A DNA stretch of 45,079 bases from Propionibacterium sp. (lineage in GTDB: Bacteria > Actinomycetota > Actinomycetes > Propionibacteriales > Propionibacteriaceae), in NCBI GenBank assembly GCA_012838755.1, contig DUOQ01000085.1, positions 1 through 45,079 of the forward strand, read 5' to 3'. A model generated the notes under the pieces. The model worked only from the letters and a program-made list of their open reading frames with translations, was not told the DNA's origin and did no database searches. The translations under genes were made by a program, and so were the position numbers. Below are positions 22,649 to 32,945 of the stretch, in pieces. Positions within the stretch are counted from its first letter, which is position 1, and each line of letters starts with the position of its first letter.

Positions 22649-23923
22649 TCACTCCCGGGACATCACCTGGCTGCGGTCGGCCGCCCTCCCCATGGTCCAG
22701 GAGCCGACCCAGATCGCCAGGACGCCCAGCGTCGAGCCGGGGCGTCCGGGATGTACCACCGTACCGGTCAACCAGACCAAGAGGGTGCCGAAGCCCAGTA
22801 AGCCGAACGCGAGGACGGCCAGCGTGGTGTCCTGCCGGGGGCCCAGCGGGGGGATCATCCGCAGCTCGAGGCGTCCGAGCACGGGGATCGCCGCCGCCAC
22901 GACGCCCAGCGAGGCCAGCGCCAGCACCAGCGGTGAGAGCAGCACCGGCGCCGCTTGCGGGGCCGCCACCGCGACCAGGGCCAGCACCCCGCCCGCGACG
23001 CCGATGAGCGGGATGTGCCACAGGTAGACGCTCACCATCACGGTGTTCAGGACGCCGAGGGCGCGCTCCACGGCCTCCGGCAGGGTCGCCAGCACCTCGG
23101 AGCGCTCGACGAGCGCGACCAGCCCGCACTGGGCCAGCGCGAGGGCGGCCATGGCCAGGGTCGGCGGCTGGATGTTCGCGATCGGCAGGTCGGCGAACCC
23201 CACCGAGCTGGGCGGGTAACCGAAGCCGAACACCAGCACCGCCACGAGCGCCGACCCCGCGACGAGGGACGCCCACGGCACCCAGAGCGGTCCGCGCCGC
23301 CACCAGCCGCGCTGGTAGGCGATGCCGAACTGGTGCACCAGCGGCCAGACCAGGAACAGGTTCAGGTACCGCAACTCGTAGCGGTCGACGGCGAACGACC
23401 AGGCGTCGACGCCCGCGGCGAGCGCGGCCAGCACCAGCATCGGCAGGACCCCGAACCGGTCGTGCAGCCGCACTGCGCCGGGCGCGACCGCGACGATGCC
23501 GAGGTAGGTGGTGATGAACCACAGCAGCTGCATCAACAGGCGGCTGAACTCGGACGCCTGATCGAGCCAGCCGGCCCAGGCCACCAGGGAGAAGCCCACC
23601 GCGCAGAACGTGACGAACACCGCGAGCGGACCGACCAGCCGGCGTCCCCGGCTGGCCAGGTAGTGGCCGGGCGACGAGCCCTCCCGGTGCATCCGGTCGA
23701 CGGTGAGCGTGTGCGCGAAGCCGCCGGCCACGAAGAACAGCGGCATGATCATCAGCACCCACGACAGCGGGTACAGCCACGTGGGCGCAGCCCACGGGAC
23801 CAGCGTCGGGCCGTCCCCGGTCAGCACGATCCGGTACAAGAGGGTGTGGAAGACCACCACGACCAGCACCGAGAGGGCCCGGGCAAGGTCGATCACATGG
23901 TTGCGTGGTCTCCCCGACATCAC
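22649..23923 (-). CDS. Acyltransferase 3 family membrane protein
   Basis: An integral membrane acyltransferase of about 424 residues with roughly ten helices. The N-terminal RNHVIDLARALSVLVVVVFHTLL carries the catalytic-type His, MPLFFVAGGFAH is the second family motif, and SRGRRLVGPL follows with conserved arginines. Such proteins acylate cell-surface sugars or lipids; the substrate is unknown. GTG 23923 is preferred over the ORF-track GTG 23929 because a TAGCAT hexamer lies 6 bases upstream; ATG 23920 is also possible. It is divergent from the AEC transporter with very little DNA between. Confidence 0.87.
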   Translation of the reverse strand: MMSGRPRNHVIDLARALSVLVVVVFHTLLYRIVLTGDGPTLVPWAAPTWLYPLSWVLMIMPLFFVAGGFAHTLTVDRMHREGSSPGHYLASRGRRLVGPLAVFVTFCAVGFSLVAWAGWLDQASEFSRLLMQLLWFITTYLGIVAVAPGAVRLHDRFGVLPMLVLAALAAGVDAWSFAVDRYELRYLNLFLVWPLVHQFGIAYQRGWWRRGPLWVPWASLVAGSALVAVLVFGFGYPPSSVGFADLPIANIQPPTLAMAALALAQCGLVALVERSEVLATLPEAVERALGVLNTVMVSVYLWHIPLIGVAGGVLALVAVAAPQAAPVLLSPLVLALASLGVVAAAIPVLGRLELRMIPPLGPRQDTTLAVLAFGLLGFGTLLVWLTGTVVHPGRPGSTLGVLAIWVGSWTMGRAADRSQVMSRE

Positions 23924-23929
23924 CGGCAC

Positions 23930-23935
23930 ATGCTA
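23930..23935 (-). promoter_or_regulatory. Putative -10 hexamer for the acyltransferase
   Basis: Minus-strand TAGCAT, 6 bases before GTG 23923. Only 26 bases separate it from the divergent -10 of the AEC gene. Confidence 0.4.
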
Positions 23936-23961
23936 GCGGCGGGCCCGGCCCCCGCCCGGAG

Positions 23962-23967
23962 TAGGGT
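23962..23967 (+). promoter_or_regulatory. Putative -10 hexamer for the AEC transporter
   Basis: TAGGGT, then 6 bases, then GTG 23974. Confidence 0.45.
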
Positions 23968-23973
23968 TGCCGG

Positions 23974-24903
23974 GTGCAGACGGCATTCAGCGGGATCGCG
24001 ACGATCTGGGTGGTCATCGGGGTCGGCTGGCTCATCGCACACCTGGGGCTGGTCAACCAGCCGGGCCGCCGGCTCATGGCGGTGCTCGCCTTCTCGGTCG
24101 GCTCGCCCGCCCTCCTGTTCAGCCTCGTGGCGCAGGCCTCGCTGGACCACCTGTTCTCGCGCACGGTCATCGTCAGCGCGCTCGCGGTGGTCGTCGCCGG
24201 GGCCGCCTACCTGCTGCTGGCCCGCCTGGTGTTCCGCACGAACCTCCCCGGGACGGTCGTCGGCTTCATGGCCTCGTCCTACACCAACGCGGCCAACTTC
24301 GGCCTGCCGGTCGCGCTGGCGCTGCTGGGCGACGCGACGTGGATGGCCCCGATCCTGCTGATGCAGGTCGGGATCGTCATGCCGGCGTGCCTGGCGATCC
24401 TCGACGTGGCGGCGGCCCGCGACCAGGGCCGCACGCTCTCGCTGCGCCGCTACCTGCTGCTGCCGTTCCGCAACCCGATCACCATCGGCATCCTGCTCGG
24501 CCTGGCGGTCAACCTCACCGGGCTGGCCCTGCCCGCCGACCTGATGCGCCCGATCGACATGATCGGGGCGATCGCCGTCCCGCTGATGCTCCTGGCCTTC
24601 GGCGTGTCGCTGCGCCTGGACCCGCTCCCGGGCCGCGGCGAGCACAACGTCGAGGCGTGGACGACCGTGGCCCTCAAGATCGTGCTGCACCCGCTGGCCG
24701 CCTGGCTGATCGGGCGGGCGTTCGGCCTGACGGGGCACGAGTTGTTCGCCGTCGCGGTGCTCGGCGCGCTGCCGGCCGCCCAGAACGTCCACGTCATCGC
24801 GACCCGCTACGAGCGGGCCGAACTCCTCGCCCGCGACGCCGTGTTCTGGTCGACGATCCTGTCGGTGGGTTCGCTGCTCACCATCGCCGCCTGGCTGGGT
24901 TGA
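23974..24903 (+). CDS. AEC (auxin efflux carrier) family transporter
   Basis: A 309-residue protein with about ten hydrophobic segments in two halves. Family features include the opening GIATIWVVIGVGWLIAHLGLV, the mid-protein SSYTNAANFGLPVALALLG, and the second-half PLMLLAFGVSLRL and ALPAAQNVHVIATRYERA. AEC proteins move organic anions such as malate or act as permeases of unknown substrate; the substrate here is not evident. Start is GTG 23974, with a -10-like TAGGGT and no Shine-Dalgarno. It ends 16 bases before the next gene. Confidence 0.9.
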   Translation: MQTAFSGIATIWVVIGVGWLIAHLGLVNQPGRRLMAVLAFSVGSPALLFSLVAQASLDHLFSRTVIVSALAVVVAGAAYLLLARLVFRTNLPGTVVGFMASSYTNAANFGLPVALALLGDATWMAPILLMQVGIVMPACLAILDVAAARDQGRTLSLRRYLLLPFRNPITIGILLGLAVNLTGLALPADLMRPIDMIGAIAVPLMLLAFGVSLRLDPLPGRGEHNVEAWTTVALKIVLHPLAAWLIGRAFGLTGHELFAVAVLGALPAAQNVHVIATRYERAELLARDAVFWSTILSVGSLLTIAAWLG

Positions 24904-24906
24904 GGC

Positions 24907-24912
24907 TAGGTT
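24907..24912 (+). promoter_or_regulatory. Putative -10 hexamer for the YbjN-like gene
   Basis: TAGGTT, then GGGGGGC (7 bases), then GTG 24920. It lies directly after the AEC stop codon. Confidence 0.45.
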
Positions 24913-24919
24913 GGGGGGC

Positions 24920-25825
24920 GTGGACGACCCCTGCCTGACCTCAGACGTCTCCGACTTCGACTTCGACCGGTCGACGCTCGAAGCGTGGCGCCTGTTCGCC
25001 GAGCGCCTGGCCGAGGTCATCTCCGTCATGGACCCCGGCGCCACCCTCGCCATCGGGTCCCTGGCCGCCGAGGGCGAACGGACGCCCCACGTCCTGTTCA
25101 CCTGCCTCGACGCGGGCGCCCTGGTCGCGGAGGCCACCACCGATGGGCTGCCCGACGGCGCGGGGGCCGCGCTCGAGGCGTCCGGGTGGGAGGCCGTGCC
25201 CGGCAGGCCCGGCACGTTCGCGCGGCCCGGCACCCAGGAGGAACCCGAGGGGCTGGCGGTGGCCGCCTCCGACGCGCTGCGCGAGGTGCACCGCGTCCAG
25301 CACCCGGCGCTGCTCGCGCCCGACCAGCTGGCCGACATCCTCACCCCGACGCCGCTGGAGGGCGGGGTGGTCGCGACCTACGAGCCCCAGCGGATCGAGC
25401 CGATCCTCGCCCGCACCGCCGAGGAACTGGACGCCGCCCTCGAGGGGGAGCTCACCCTGTTCCTGGGCCACGAGCCGCTCCGCGACGGCAACGGCGACCT
25501 CGCCCTGCGGGTGGGATCCACGATGGTCTTCGTCCGCTCGGCCCTCGACGCGCAGGAGGTGCTGTTGTTCGCGCCGCTGGTGCACGACATCGACGGGCGC
25601 TCGCGCGCGATGGAGGTGCTCAGCGACCTCAACACCGAGGCCCGCTGGGTGCGGTTCCAGCTGATCCGCGACCGGGTCTACGTGAGCATGTCGGTGCCGG
25701 CCGCCCCCCTGATCCCGGCCCACCTGCACCGGGCGTTGCGGATCATCTCCCTCATCAGCGACAACATGGACGAGGCCCTGGCCGAGAAGCTGCGCGGCCG
25801 GACGACGTTCCCCGGTGAGGCCTGA
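24920..25825 (+). CDS. YbjN / TY-Chap-like protein
   Basis: A soluble acidic protein of 301 residues. The first part (about 15-75, TPHVLFTCLDAGALVAEATTDGLP) resembles the N-terminal domain of actinobacterial T3SS-chaperone-like TY-Chap proteins. The C-terminal part (LALRVGSTMVFVRSALDAQEVLLFAPLVHDI to LHRALRIISLISDNMDEALAEKL) resembles the YbjN/CesT-like domain. These are thought to bind peptides or partner proteins; no enzyme motif is visible. The ORF-track TTG at 24911 overlaps a TAGGTT hexamer, so I chose GTG 24920. The family assignment is moderate. Confidence 0.72.
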   Translation: MDDPCLTSDVSDFDFDRSTLEAWRLFAERLAEVISVMDPGATLAIGSLAAEGERTPHVLFTCLDAGALVAEATTDGLPDGAGAALEASGWEAVPGRPGTFARPGTQEEPEGLAVAASDALREVHRVQHPALLAPDQLADILTPTPLEGGVVATYEPQRIEPILARTAEELDAALEGELTLFLGHEPLRDGNGDLALRVGSTMVFVRSALDAQEVLLFAPLVHDIDGRSRAMEVLSDLNTEARWVRFQLIRDRVYVSMSVPAAPLIPAHLHRALRIISLISDNMDEALAEKLRGRTTFPGEA

Positions 25826-25865
25826 CCGTTACCGCGGGGTGCACAACACCGCCGTCCGGGAACTG

Positions 25866-25871
25866 TAAGCT
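25866..25871 (+). promoter_or_regulatory. Putative -10 hexamer for the PPOX-fold gene
   Basis: TAAGCT, then 7 bases, then GTG 25879; no Shine-Dalgarno. Confidence 0.45.
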
Positions 25872-25878
25872 CCCCTTC

Positions 25879-26277
25879 GTGGATTCCCTTGGCTACTTCG
25901 TGACGATCGACGCCGACGAGTGCCGTCGCCTGCTGGGCGACGCCGTCGTGGGGCGCGTGTCCTGGGTCTCGGCCGAGCATGGCATCCAGGTCCTGCCGGT
26001 GAACTACGGGGTGGTGGGGGAGCAGATCGTGCTCCGCGTCGCCACGGGCACCGTGCTCGAGGAGCTGGCCTCGGGCGTGGACGTCGCCTTCCAGGTCGAC
26101 GACCTCGACCGCACGACCGGCACGGGCTGGGCGGTTCTGGCGCAGGGCACCACCGCGCGCTGGACCGGCGAGGTCCCCGTCATCACCCCGTGGGCCCCCG
26201 GGTCCCGCGAGCTGGCCGTCGCGATCACCCCCACCCACCTGTCGGGCCGCTCGGTCTCGGCCGACGAGGCTGTCTGA
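25879..26277 (+). CDS. Pyridoxamine 5'-phosphate oxidase-fold flavoprotein
   Basis: A 132-residue single-domain protein of the PPOX / split-barrel flavin-binding superfamily. The opening ECRRLLGDAVVGRVSWVS, the IQVLPVNYGVVGEQIVLRVA strand pair, and FQVDDLDRTTGTGWAVLAQG with a later IAITPTHLSGR-like end are typical of the PF12900/PF01243 group. Relatives bind FMN or F420 and act as small reductases or heme-binding proteins; the substrate is unknown. Length is usual for the family. It is followed 22 bases later by the S9 peptidase, which has its own -10-like hexamer. Confidence 0.82.
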   Translation: MDSLGYFVTIDADECRRLLGDAVVGRVSWVSAEHGIQVLPVNYGVVGEQIVLRVATGTVLEELASGVDVAFQVDDLDRTTGTGWAVLAQGTTARWTGEVPVITPWAPGSRELAVAITPTHLSGRSVSADEAV

Positions 26278-26286
26278 GCCTCCCCC

Positions 26287-26292
26287 TAGACT
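26287..26292 (+). promoter_or_regulatory. Putative -10 hexamer for the first S9 peptidase
   Basis: TAGACT, then 7 bases, then ATG 26300; no Shine-Dalgarno. Confidence 0.45.
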
Positions 26293-26299
26293 CGCGGGC

Positions 26300-28390
26300 A
26301 TGCCCTACCCGCAGACGCGCCGCACCGACCTCGTCGAAGACCTGCACGGCACCCCTGTCGCCGATCCGTACCGCTGGCTCGAGGACGCCGACGCGCCCGA
26401 GGTGACCGCCTGGGTCGCCGCGCAGCGCGACTTCGCCGAGGACGCCCTGGCCGCCCTGCCCACCCGCGCCTGGTTCTCCGAGCTGATGGGGCGCATCGTC
26501 GCCCGGCCGCGCGCCGGCGTCCCGGTGAAGCGGGGCGGGCGCTGGTTCGTCAGCCGCAACGACGGCACCACGGCGCAGGACGTCTGGTACACCGCCCCCA
26601 CCCTCGAGGCGCTCGTCGCCGGGGGAGGGGTGGTGCTCGACCCCAACACCTGGAGCGAGGACGGCACGTCGTCGCTGTCGACCTTCTCCGTGGCCCGCGA
26701 CGGCTCGCTGATGGCCTACGCGGTGAGCGAGGGCGGCTCCGACTGGCAGCACATCCGCGTGCGCGACCTCGCCACGGGGGAGGACCTCGACGGCGAGGTC
26801 GTGGCGAAGTTCTCCTCCCCGGGCTGGCTACCCGACCACCGCTCCTTCCTCTACACCACCTTCGACCAGGCGACGGACGCCCGGGGCACGGCCACCGAGG
26901 GCCTGGGCGTGGCGCGGCTGATGGTGCACCGCCTCGACGGCGACGACGAGTTGCTGGTGACCTTCCCCGACGAGCCGCACACGATGGCCTTCGGGCAGGT
27001 CAGCCACGACGACGCGTGGCTCATCGTGTCGATCGTCCGCGGCACCGAGAACGTCAACCGGGTGTGGGCGTACCCGATCACCACCGAGGGCGGCCGTTCC
27101 ACCCTCGGCGAGCCGGTCAAGGTCGTCGACACCGCCGACGCCGAGTACGGCTTCGTGCGCGTCGACGGCTCCCAGCTCCACCTCCAGACCGACCTGGACG
27201 CCCCGCTGGGCCGCCTGGTCCGTGTCGACCTCGACCGGGCCGCCCGCGGCGACGTGGAGTTCGCCGAGGTCGTGCCCGAGCGGCACGCCACGCTCGCCGC
27301 GGTCGAGCCCGCCGGCCCCGGCCTGCTGCTGGCCCACCTCGAGGACGCCCAGCCCGTCGTCGAGTACTGCCACCTCGACGGCTCCGGGGGCGTCCCGCTC
27401 GACCTCCCCGCGGGCGCGCTGGTCGCGCTCGACTCCTCGCCGCTGCGGGACGAGGCCTTCGTCGGCATCAGCACCATCGATACCCCGACCGCCGCGTTCC
27501 ACGTCACGCTCCCGACCGGCGACGACGACCCGGCCATCGAGCGGGTCGAGCTCGCGGCGTCCGGTGTGGCGACCTTCGCGCCGCCGCACACCATGATCCG
27601 GCAGCGGGCCACGAGCGCCGATGGCACCGAGGTCCCGTACTTCCTCATCACGCCCGACGACGGGCGGACCGGGCCGCGCCCGACCCTGCTGTGGGGCTAC
27701 GGCGGCTTCAAGATCCCGCTGCTGGCCGACTACCGTCCGGGCTGGTCGGCGTGGCTGACCGCCGGGGGAGCGGTCGCCATCGCCAACCTGCGCGGCGGCG
27801 GCGAGTTCGGCACCGCCTGGTACGACGCCGGACGCCTCGCGCACAAGCAGAACGTCTTCGACGACTTCATCGGCGTCGCCGAGCACCTCGTCGCGACCGG
27901 GGCGACGACCACCCGGCAGCTGGCGATCCACGGCCGGTCCAACGGGGGCCTGCTCGTCGGAGCGGCGATGACCCAGCGTCCCGACCTGTTCGCCGCCGCC
28001 CTGCCGGGCGTGGGCGTCCTCGACCTGATGCGGTTCCACAAGTTCACGATCGGGGCGGCCTGGATGAGCGACTACGGCGACCCCGACACCCCCGAGGGCT
28101 TCGCCGCGACGCACGCCTACTCGCCGCTGCACCGCGTCCGCGAGGGCGTGTCCTACCCGCCGACGCTGGTGCTCACCGCCGACCACGACGACCGCGTCGT
28201 GCCGCTGCACAGCTTCAAGTTCGCCGCCGCACTGCAGCACGCCCAGGGCGGGGACGCCCCGGTGCTGCTGCGCGTGGAGTCCTCCGCCGGCCACGGCGCG
28301 GGCAAGTCGCTGCAGATGGTCGCCAGCGAGTGGGCCGACCTGCTCGCGTTCGCCGCCGAGCACACCGGCCTGGAGCTGCCCGCACCCTGA
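26300..28390 (+). CDS. Prolyl oligopeptidase family (S9A) serine peptidase
   Basis: A 696-residue cytosolic peptidase (no signal peptide) that should cut short peptides after proline. The N-terminal beta-propeller starts with the family opening DLHGTPVADPYRWLED. The alpha/beta-hydrolase domain carries the nucleophile Ser in GRSNGGLLVGAAM, the acid Asp in TADHDDRVVPLHS and the His in SSAGHGAGKS. The oxyanion-side motif LWGYGGFKIPLL and ANLRGGGEFGTAWYDAGR are intact. Complete triad, full family length. A second, more distant S9A peptidase is at 41323-43461. Confidence 0.94.
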   Translation: MPYPQTRRTDLVEDLHGTPVADPYRWLEDADAPEVTAWVAAQRDFAEDALAALPTRAWFSELMGRIVARPRAGVPVKRGGRWFVSRNDGTTAQDVWYTAPTLEALVAGGGVVLDPNTWSEDGTSSLSTFSVARDGSLMAYAVSEGGSDWQHIRVRDLATGEDLDGEVVAKFSSPGWLPDHRSFLYTTFDQATDARGTATEGLGVARLMVHRLDGDDELLVTFPDEPHTMAFGQVSHDDAWLIVSIVRGTENVNRVWAYPITTEGGRSTLGEPVKVVDTADAEYGFVRVDGSQLHLQTDLDAPLGRLVRVDLDRAARGDVEFAEVVPERHATLAAVEPAGPGLLLAHLEDAQPVVEYCHLDGSGGVPLDLPAGALVALDSSPLRDEAFVGISTIDTPTAAFHVTLPTGDDDPAIERVELAASGVATFAPPHTMIRQRATSADGTEVPYFLITPDDGRTGPRPTLLWGYGGFKIPLLADYRPGWSAWLTAGGAVAIANLRGGGEFGTAWYDAGRLAHKQNVFDDFIGVAEHLVATGATTTRQLAIHGRSNGGLLVGAAMTQRPDLFAAALPGVGVLDLMRFHKFTIGAAWMSDYGDPDTPEGFAATHAYSPLHRVREGVSYPPTLVLTADHDDRVVPLHSFKFAAALQHAQGGDAPVLLRVESSAGHGAGKSLQMVASEWADLLAFAAEHTGLELPAP

Positions 28391-28453
28391 CGGATTCCCG
28401 CGCCGACGTCGGCGGATCGGGCACGCATCCCGCGGGGTCCGTTACCGAGTTGT

Positions 28454-28459
28454 TATGGT
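28454..28459 (+). promoter_or_regulatory. Putative -10 hexamer for the sdhCAB operon
   Basis: TATGGT, then 7 bases, then ATG 28467. The alternative ATG at 28455 lies inside this hexamer. Confidence 0.4.
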
Positions 28460-28466
28460 GCAGGAC

Positions 28467-29188
28467 ATGACCGCGCTACGGGAGGGCCAGAGGACACGGG
28501 CGACGGCCCCCTTCCCCTCGACCTTCGCCCTCAAGCTCGTCATGGCCGTCACCGGCGTCATCTTCATCGCCTTCGTGTTCGTGCACATGATCGGCAACCT
28601 CAAGGTCTACGGCGGCCCCGCCTCGCTCGACAGCTACGCCCAGTGGCTGCGCGAGGTCGGCTACCCGCTGATCCCCCACAAGGGGGTGCTCTGGGCGCTG
28701 CGGGTCACCCTGCTGGTCAGCCTGGTCGCGCACGTGGGGGCGTCGGTGATCCTGTGGGCGCGTGGGCGCCGGGCCCGGGGACGCTTCCGCCGCCGGCGGT
28801 CCTCCGGGGTTACCGCGTGGGCGGCCCGCACGATGCTGCTCGGCGGCGTGCTCATCCTCGGCTTCCTCGTCATCCACCTGCTCGACCTCACGATCGGCCG
28901 CGCCGTCGCCCCCGGGGCCTATCAGCCCGCGGACGCCGACGGCACGATCCACGCCTACACCAACCTCGTGGCCAGCTTCTCCCGCCCGTGGATGGCCGCC
29001 GTCTACGTCGTGTGGATGCTCGTCATCGCCGTGCACATCTGGCACGGCTGGCGCACGATGGCCCAGGACCTCGGCGCGACGGGGCACCGCCTGCGCGCGG
29101 TCTGGGCCACCCTCGGGGCCCTCATCGCGCTGGCGATCGTGCTGGGCAACGCCCTCATCCCGATCCTGGTGCAGCTGGGCGTGATCGC

Positions 29189-29192
<4 letters not shown>
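28467..29192 (+). CDS. sdhC: Succinate dehydrogenase cytochrome b558 subunit SdhC
   Basis: The membrane anchor of succinate dehydrogenase, carrying heme and passing electrons to quinone. The 241-residue protein (from ATG 28467; 245 from 28455) has five helices, with candidate heme ligands His in FVHMIGNLKVY, VAHVGASVI, VIHLLDLTIG and VHIWHGWRTM. This single-subunit, five-helix form matches the Bacillus-type cytochrome b558 anchor, so no SdhD is expected. The loop after helix 3 is strongly basic (RGRRARGRFRRRR). Its stop overlaps the sdhA ATG (ATGA). Confidence 0.92.
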
Positions 29193-31125
<1,933 letters not shown>

Positions 31126-31129
<4 letters not shown>

Positions 31130-31875
31130 GGATCGAGCTCGAGGTCTGGCGCCAGGACGGCCCGCGCGAGCGGGGCCGGTTCGAGGCGCACGTCGTCGAC
31201 GACGCCACCCCAGAGATGAGCCTCCTGGAGCTGCTCGACCGGCTCAACGACCAGCTCGTCGAGGGCGGGCAGGAACCCATCCAGTTCGAGTCCGACTGCC
31301 GCGAGGGCGCCTGCGGGGCCTGCGGCGTCACGGTCAACGACGTGCCCCACGGCCCCGTGCCGCGGACGCCCTCGTGCCGCCAGCACCTGCGCTCCTTCGG
31401 GGCGGTCACCCGGCTGCGCATCGAGCCGCTGCGCTCGGCCGCGTTCCCCGTGGTGCGCGACCTCGTCGTCGACCGCACCGCGCTCGACCGGCTGATCCGG
31501 GCCGGTGGGCACGTCGACGTGATGACCGGCACAGCCCCTGATGCCGACGCCGTGCTCGTCACCCATGACGACGCCGAGGTCGCCCTCGACTTCGCCGCCT
31601 GCATCGGCTGCGGCGCCTGCGTGGCCGCCTGCCCCAACGGCGCCGCCCACCTCTTCGCCGGGGCCAAGCTCGCCCACCTCGCGCTCGTGCCCCACGGACG
31701 CCTCGAGCGCGGCCGCCGAGCCGTCGCGGTGGTCGACGCCCTGGAGGCCGAGTTCGGCCCGTGCTCCACCTACGGCGAGTGCGTCGAGGTCTGTCCGGCC
31801 GGCATCCCGCTCACCGCGGTGGCGGCCGTCCACCGCGAGCGCCTGCGCAGCGTGTTCCGTGGCCGCGCCGACTGA
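31126..31875 (+). CDS. sdhB: Succinate dehydrogenase iron-sulfur subunit SdhB
   Basis: The electron-transfer subunit, 249 residues, with three clusters. The [2Fe-2S] ligands are in DCREGACGACGVTVN and the later PSCRQHL. The [4Fe-4S] ligands are in CIGCGACVAACP and the [3Fe-4S] ligands in CSTYGECVEVCPAGIP, with the usual sharing of cysteines between clusters. The operon order C-A-B and 4-base overlaps throughout suggest tight co-expression. The complex could also run as a fumarate reductase with menaquinone; sequence alone does not decide direction. Confidence 0.95.
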
Positions 31876-31890
31876 CACACCCCCGCCGGT

Positions 31891-31950
31891 GTGCACTTCG
31901 AGGCGGCGTTTCTATCGCTGGGGCGATAGTTCTGCGAGCTCGAAGTGCAC
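31891..31950. repeat. 60-bp intergenic palindrome (GTGCACTTCGAG arms)
   Basis: Outer arms GTGCACTTCGAG and CTCGAAGTGCAC are perfect, as are inner arms CTATCGC and GCGATAG with a TGGG loop; a 9-base internal bulge separates them. It starts 15 bases after sdhB and may terminate the operon. Confidence 0.85.
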
Positions 31951-32000
31951 CCGGGGGCCGGGTCGGACCCGGGGGCCGGGTCGGACCCCGGGGGCCGGGG
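31950..32000. repeat. 18-bp GC-rich tandem repeat (about 2.7 units)
   Basis: CCCGGGGGCCGGGTCGGA occurs twice in succession, followed by a partial third unit with one inserted C. It abuts the palindrome at 31891. Confidence 0.85.
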
Positions 32001-32039
32001 CTGGTGCAACGAATCCGTCTCGACCACCGTGGAACCACC

Positions 32040-32921
32040 ATGACGCGCACGCTGATCCCGGCCCTCCTGGGCGCCCTCGCCCTGGCGGGCTGCACCACCT
32101 ACACGGGGACGCCCGCCCAGGCGCCTCCGATCGAGCCGGGGTCCATCGTGTGGCCCACGACGCCGTTCGACTGCTCGACCCTGGCCGCTGAGCCCGACAA
32201 GCCCGCCGAGCTCCCCGAGGGCGCCGGCCGCATCACGCTGTGCAACGAACCGGGGCACCCCATCGAGCTGGTCCCGCCGCCCGACGCCCTCGTCGAGGAC
32301 CCCCTTGCGGTCGTCGCCGCCTACCACGACCAGGAGCACGCCGACCTGGCGAGCATGGCCTGCACGGCCGACCTCGGGCCGGCCTACCGACTGGTCGTGG
32401 AGTACCCCGAGGGCCAGGTCGTCACCCTGCGCGGCGAGCTCTACGGCTGCCGGGTCGTCGGCGACAAGACGGGCGCCCAGCACGTGCTGGACGCGTTCAC
32501 CCAGGCCCTGGCCACCCAGCGCCAGACCCAACCCCCGCCCGAGGTCGACCCGCTGGCCGGTGCCGCCTGCGGCCACAACCTGGGCGGGGGGTCGTGGATC
32601 GCCGCCGCGATGGACGACACCGTCGCTGGATACCGGTGCCTGGCCGACGACGCCGACCCCGTGCTCCTGGGGGCCGACGACTGGGCCACGCTGCGCGACG
32701 ACTGGGCGGCCAACGCCCACGAGGGCCCCCGCACCGGCGACGAGCTCGCCGACTGCACCCAGTCCACCGCCGACGTGCTCACCGGGGTGACGCCGTGGGG
32801 CGAGGGCCTGTCCCTCCACGGCCTGTGCGGCGTCTTCGAGTCCTGGCCCACCCGTGGCGCGGAGCCGTGGGTCTGGCGACCCGGGCCCGCGGCGTCCGAG
32901 GTGCTGGCCCGGCAGGGCTGA
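32040..32921 (+). CDS. Putative secreted lipoprotein, function unknown
   Basis: A 293-residue protein with a short signal peptide and the lipobox LAGC (Cys18), so it should be anchored to the outer face of the membrane. The mature part has eight or so cysteines (for example FDCSTLA, MACTADLG, YGCRVVG, AACGHNLGG, YRCLADD, ADCTQST and HGLCGVF), enough for several disulfides. I recognise no domain; it loosely resembles lipoproteins of unknown role in Propionibacteriaceae. ATG 32040 has only a weak GTGGAA upstream; the longer ORF-track frame overlaps sdhB. It is followed 24 bases later by hrpA, which has its own -10-like hexamer. Confidence 0.75.
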   Translation: MTRTLIPALLGALALAGCTTYTGTPAQAPPIEPGSIVWPTTPFDCSTLAAEPDKPAELPEGAGRITLCNEPGHPIELVPPPDALVEDPLAVVAAYHDQEHADLASMACTADLGPAYRLVVEYPEGQVVTLRGELYGCRVVGDKTGAQHVLDAFTQALATQRQTQPPPEVDPLAGAACGHNLGGGSWIAAAMDDTVAGYRCLADDADPVLLGADDWATLRDDWAANAHEGPRTGDELADCTQSTADVLTGVTPWGEGLSLHGLCGVFESWPTRGAEPWVWRPGPAASEVLARQG

Positions 32922-32930
32922 GGCCCCTTG

Positions 32931-32936
32931 TAGCAT
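32931..32936 (+). promoter_or_regulatory. Putative -10 hexamer for hrpA
   Basis: TAGCAT lies 9 bases before ATG 32946, slightly further than at the other leaderless candidates. Confidence 0.3.
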
Positions 32937-32945
32937 GGGCGGGCC

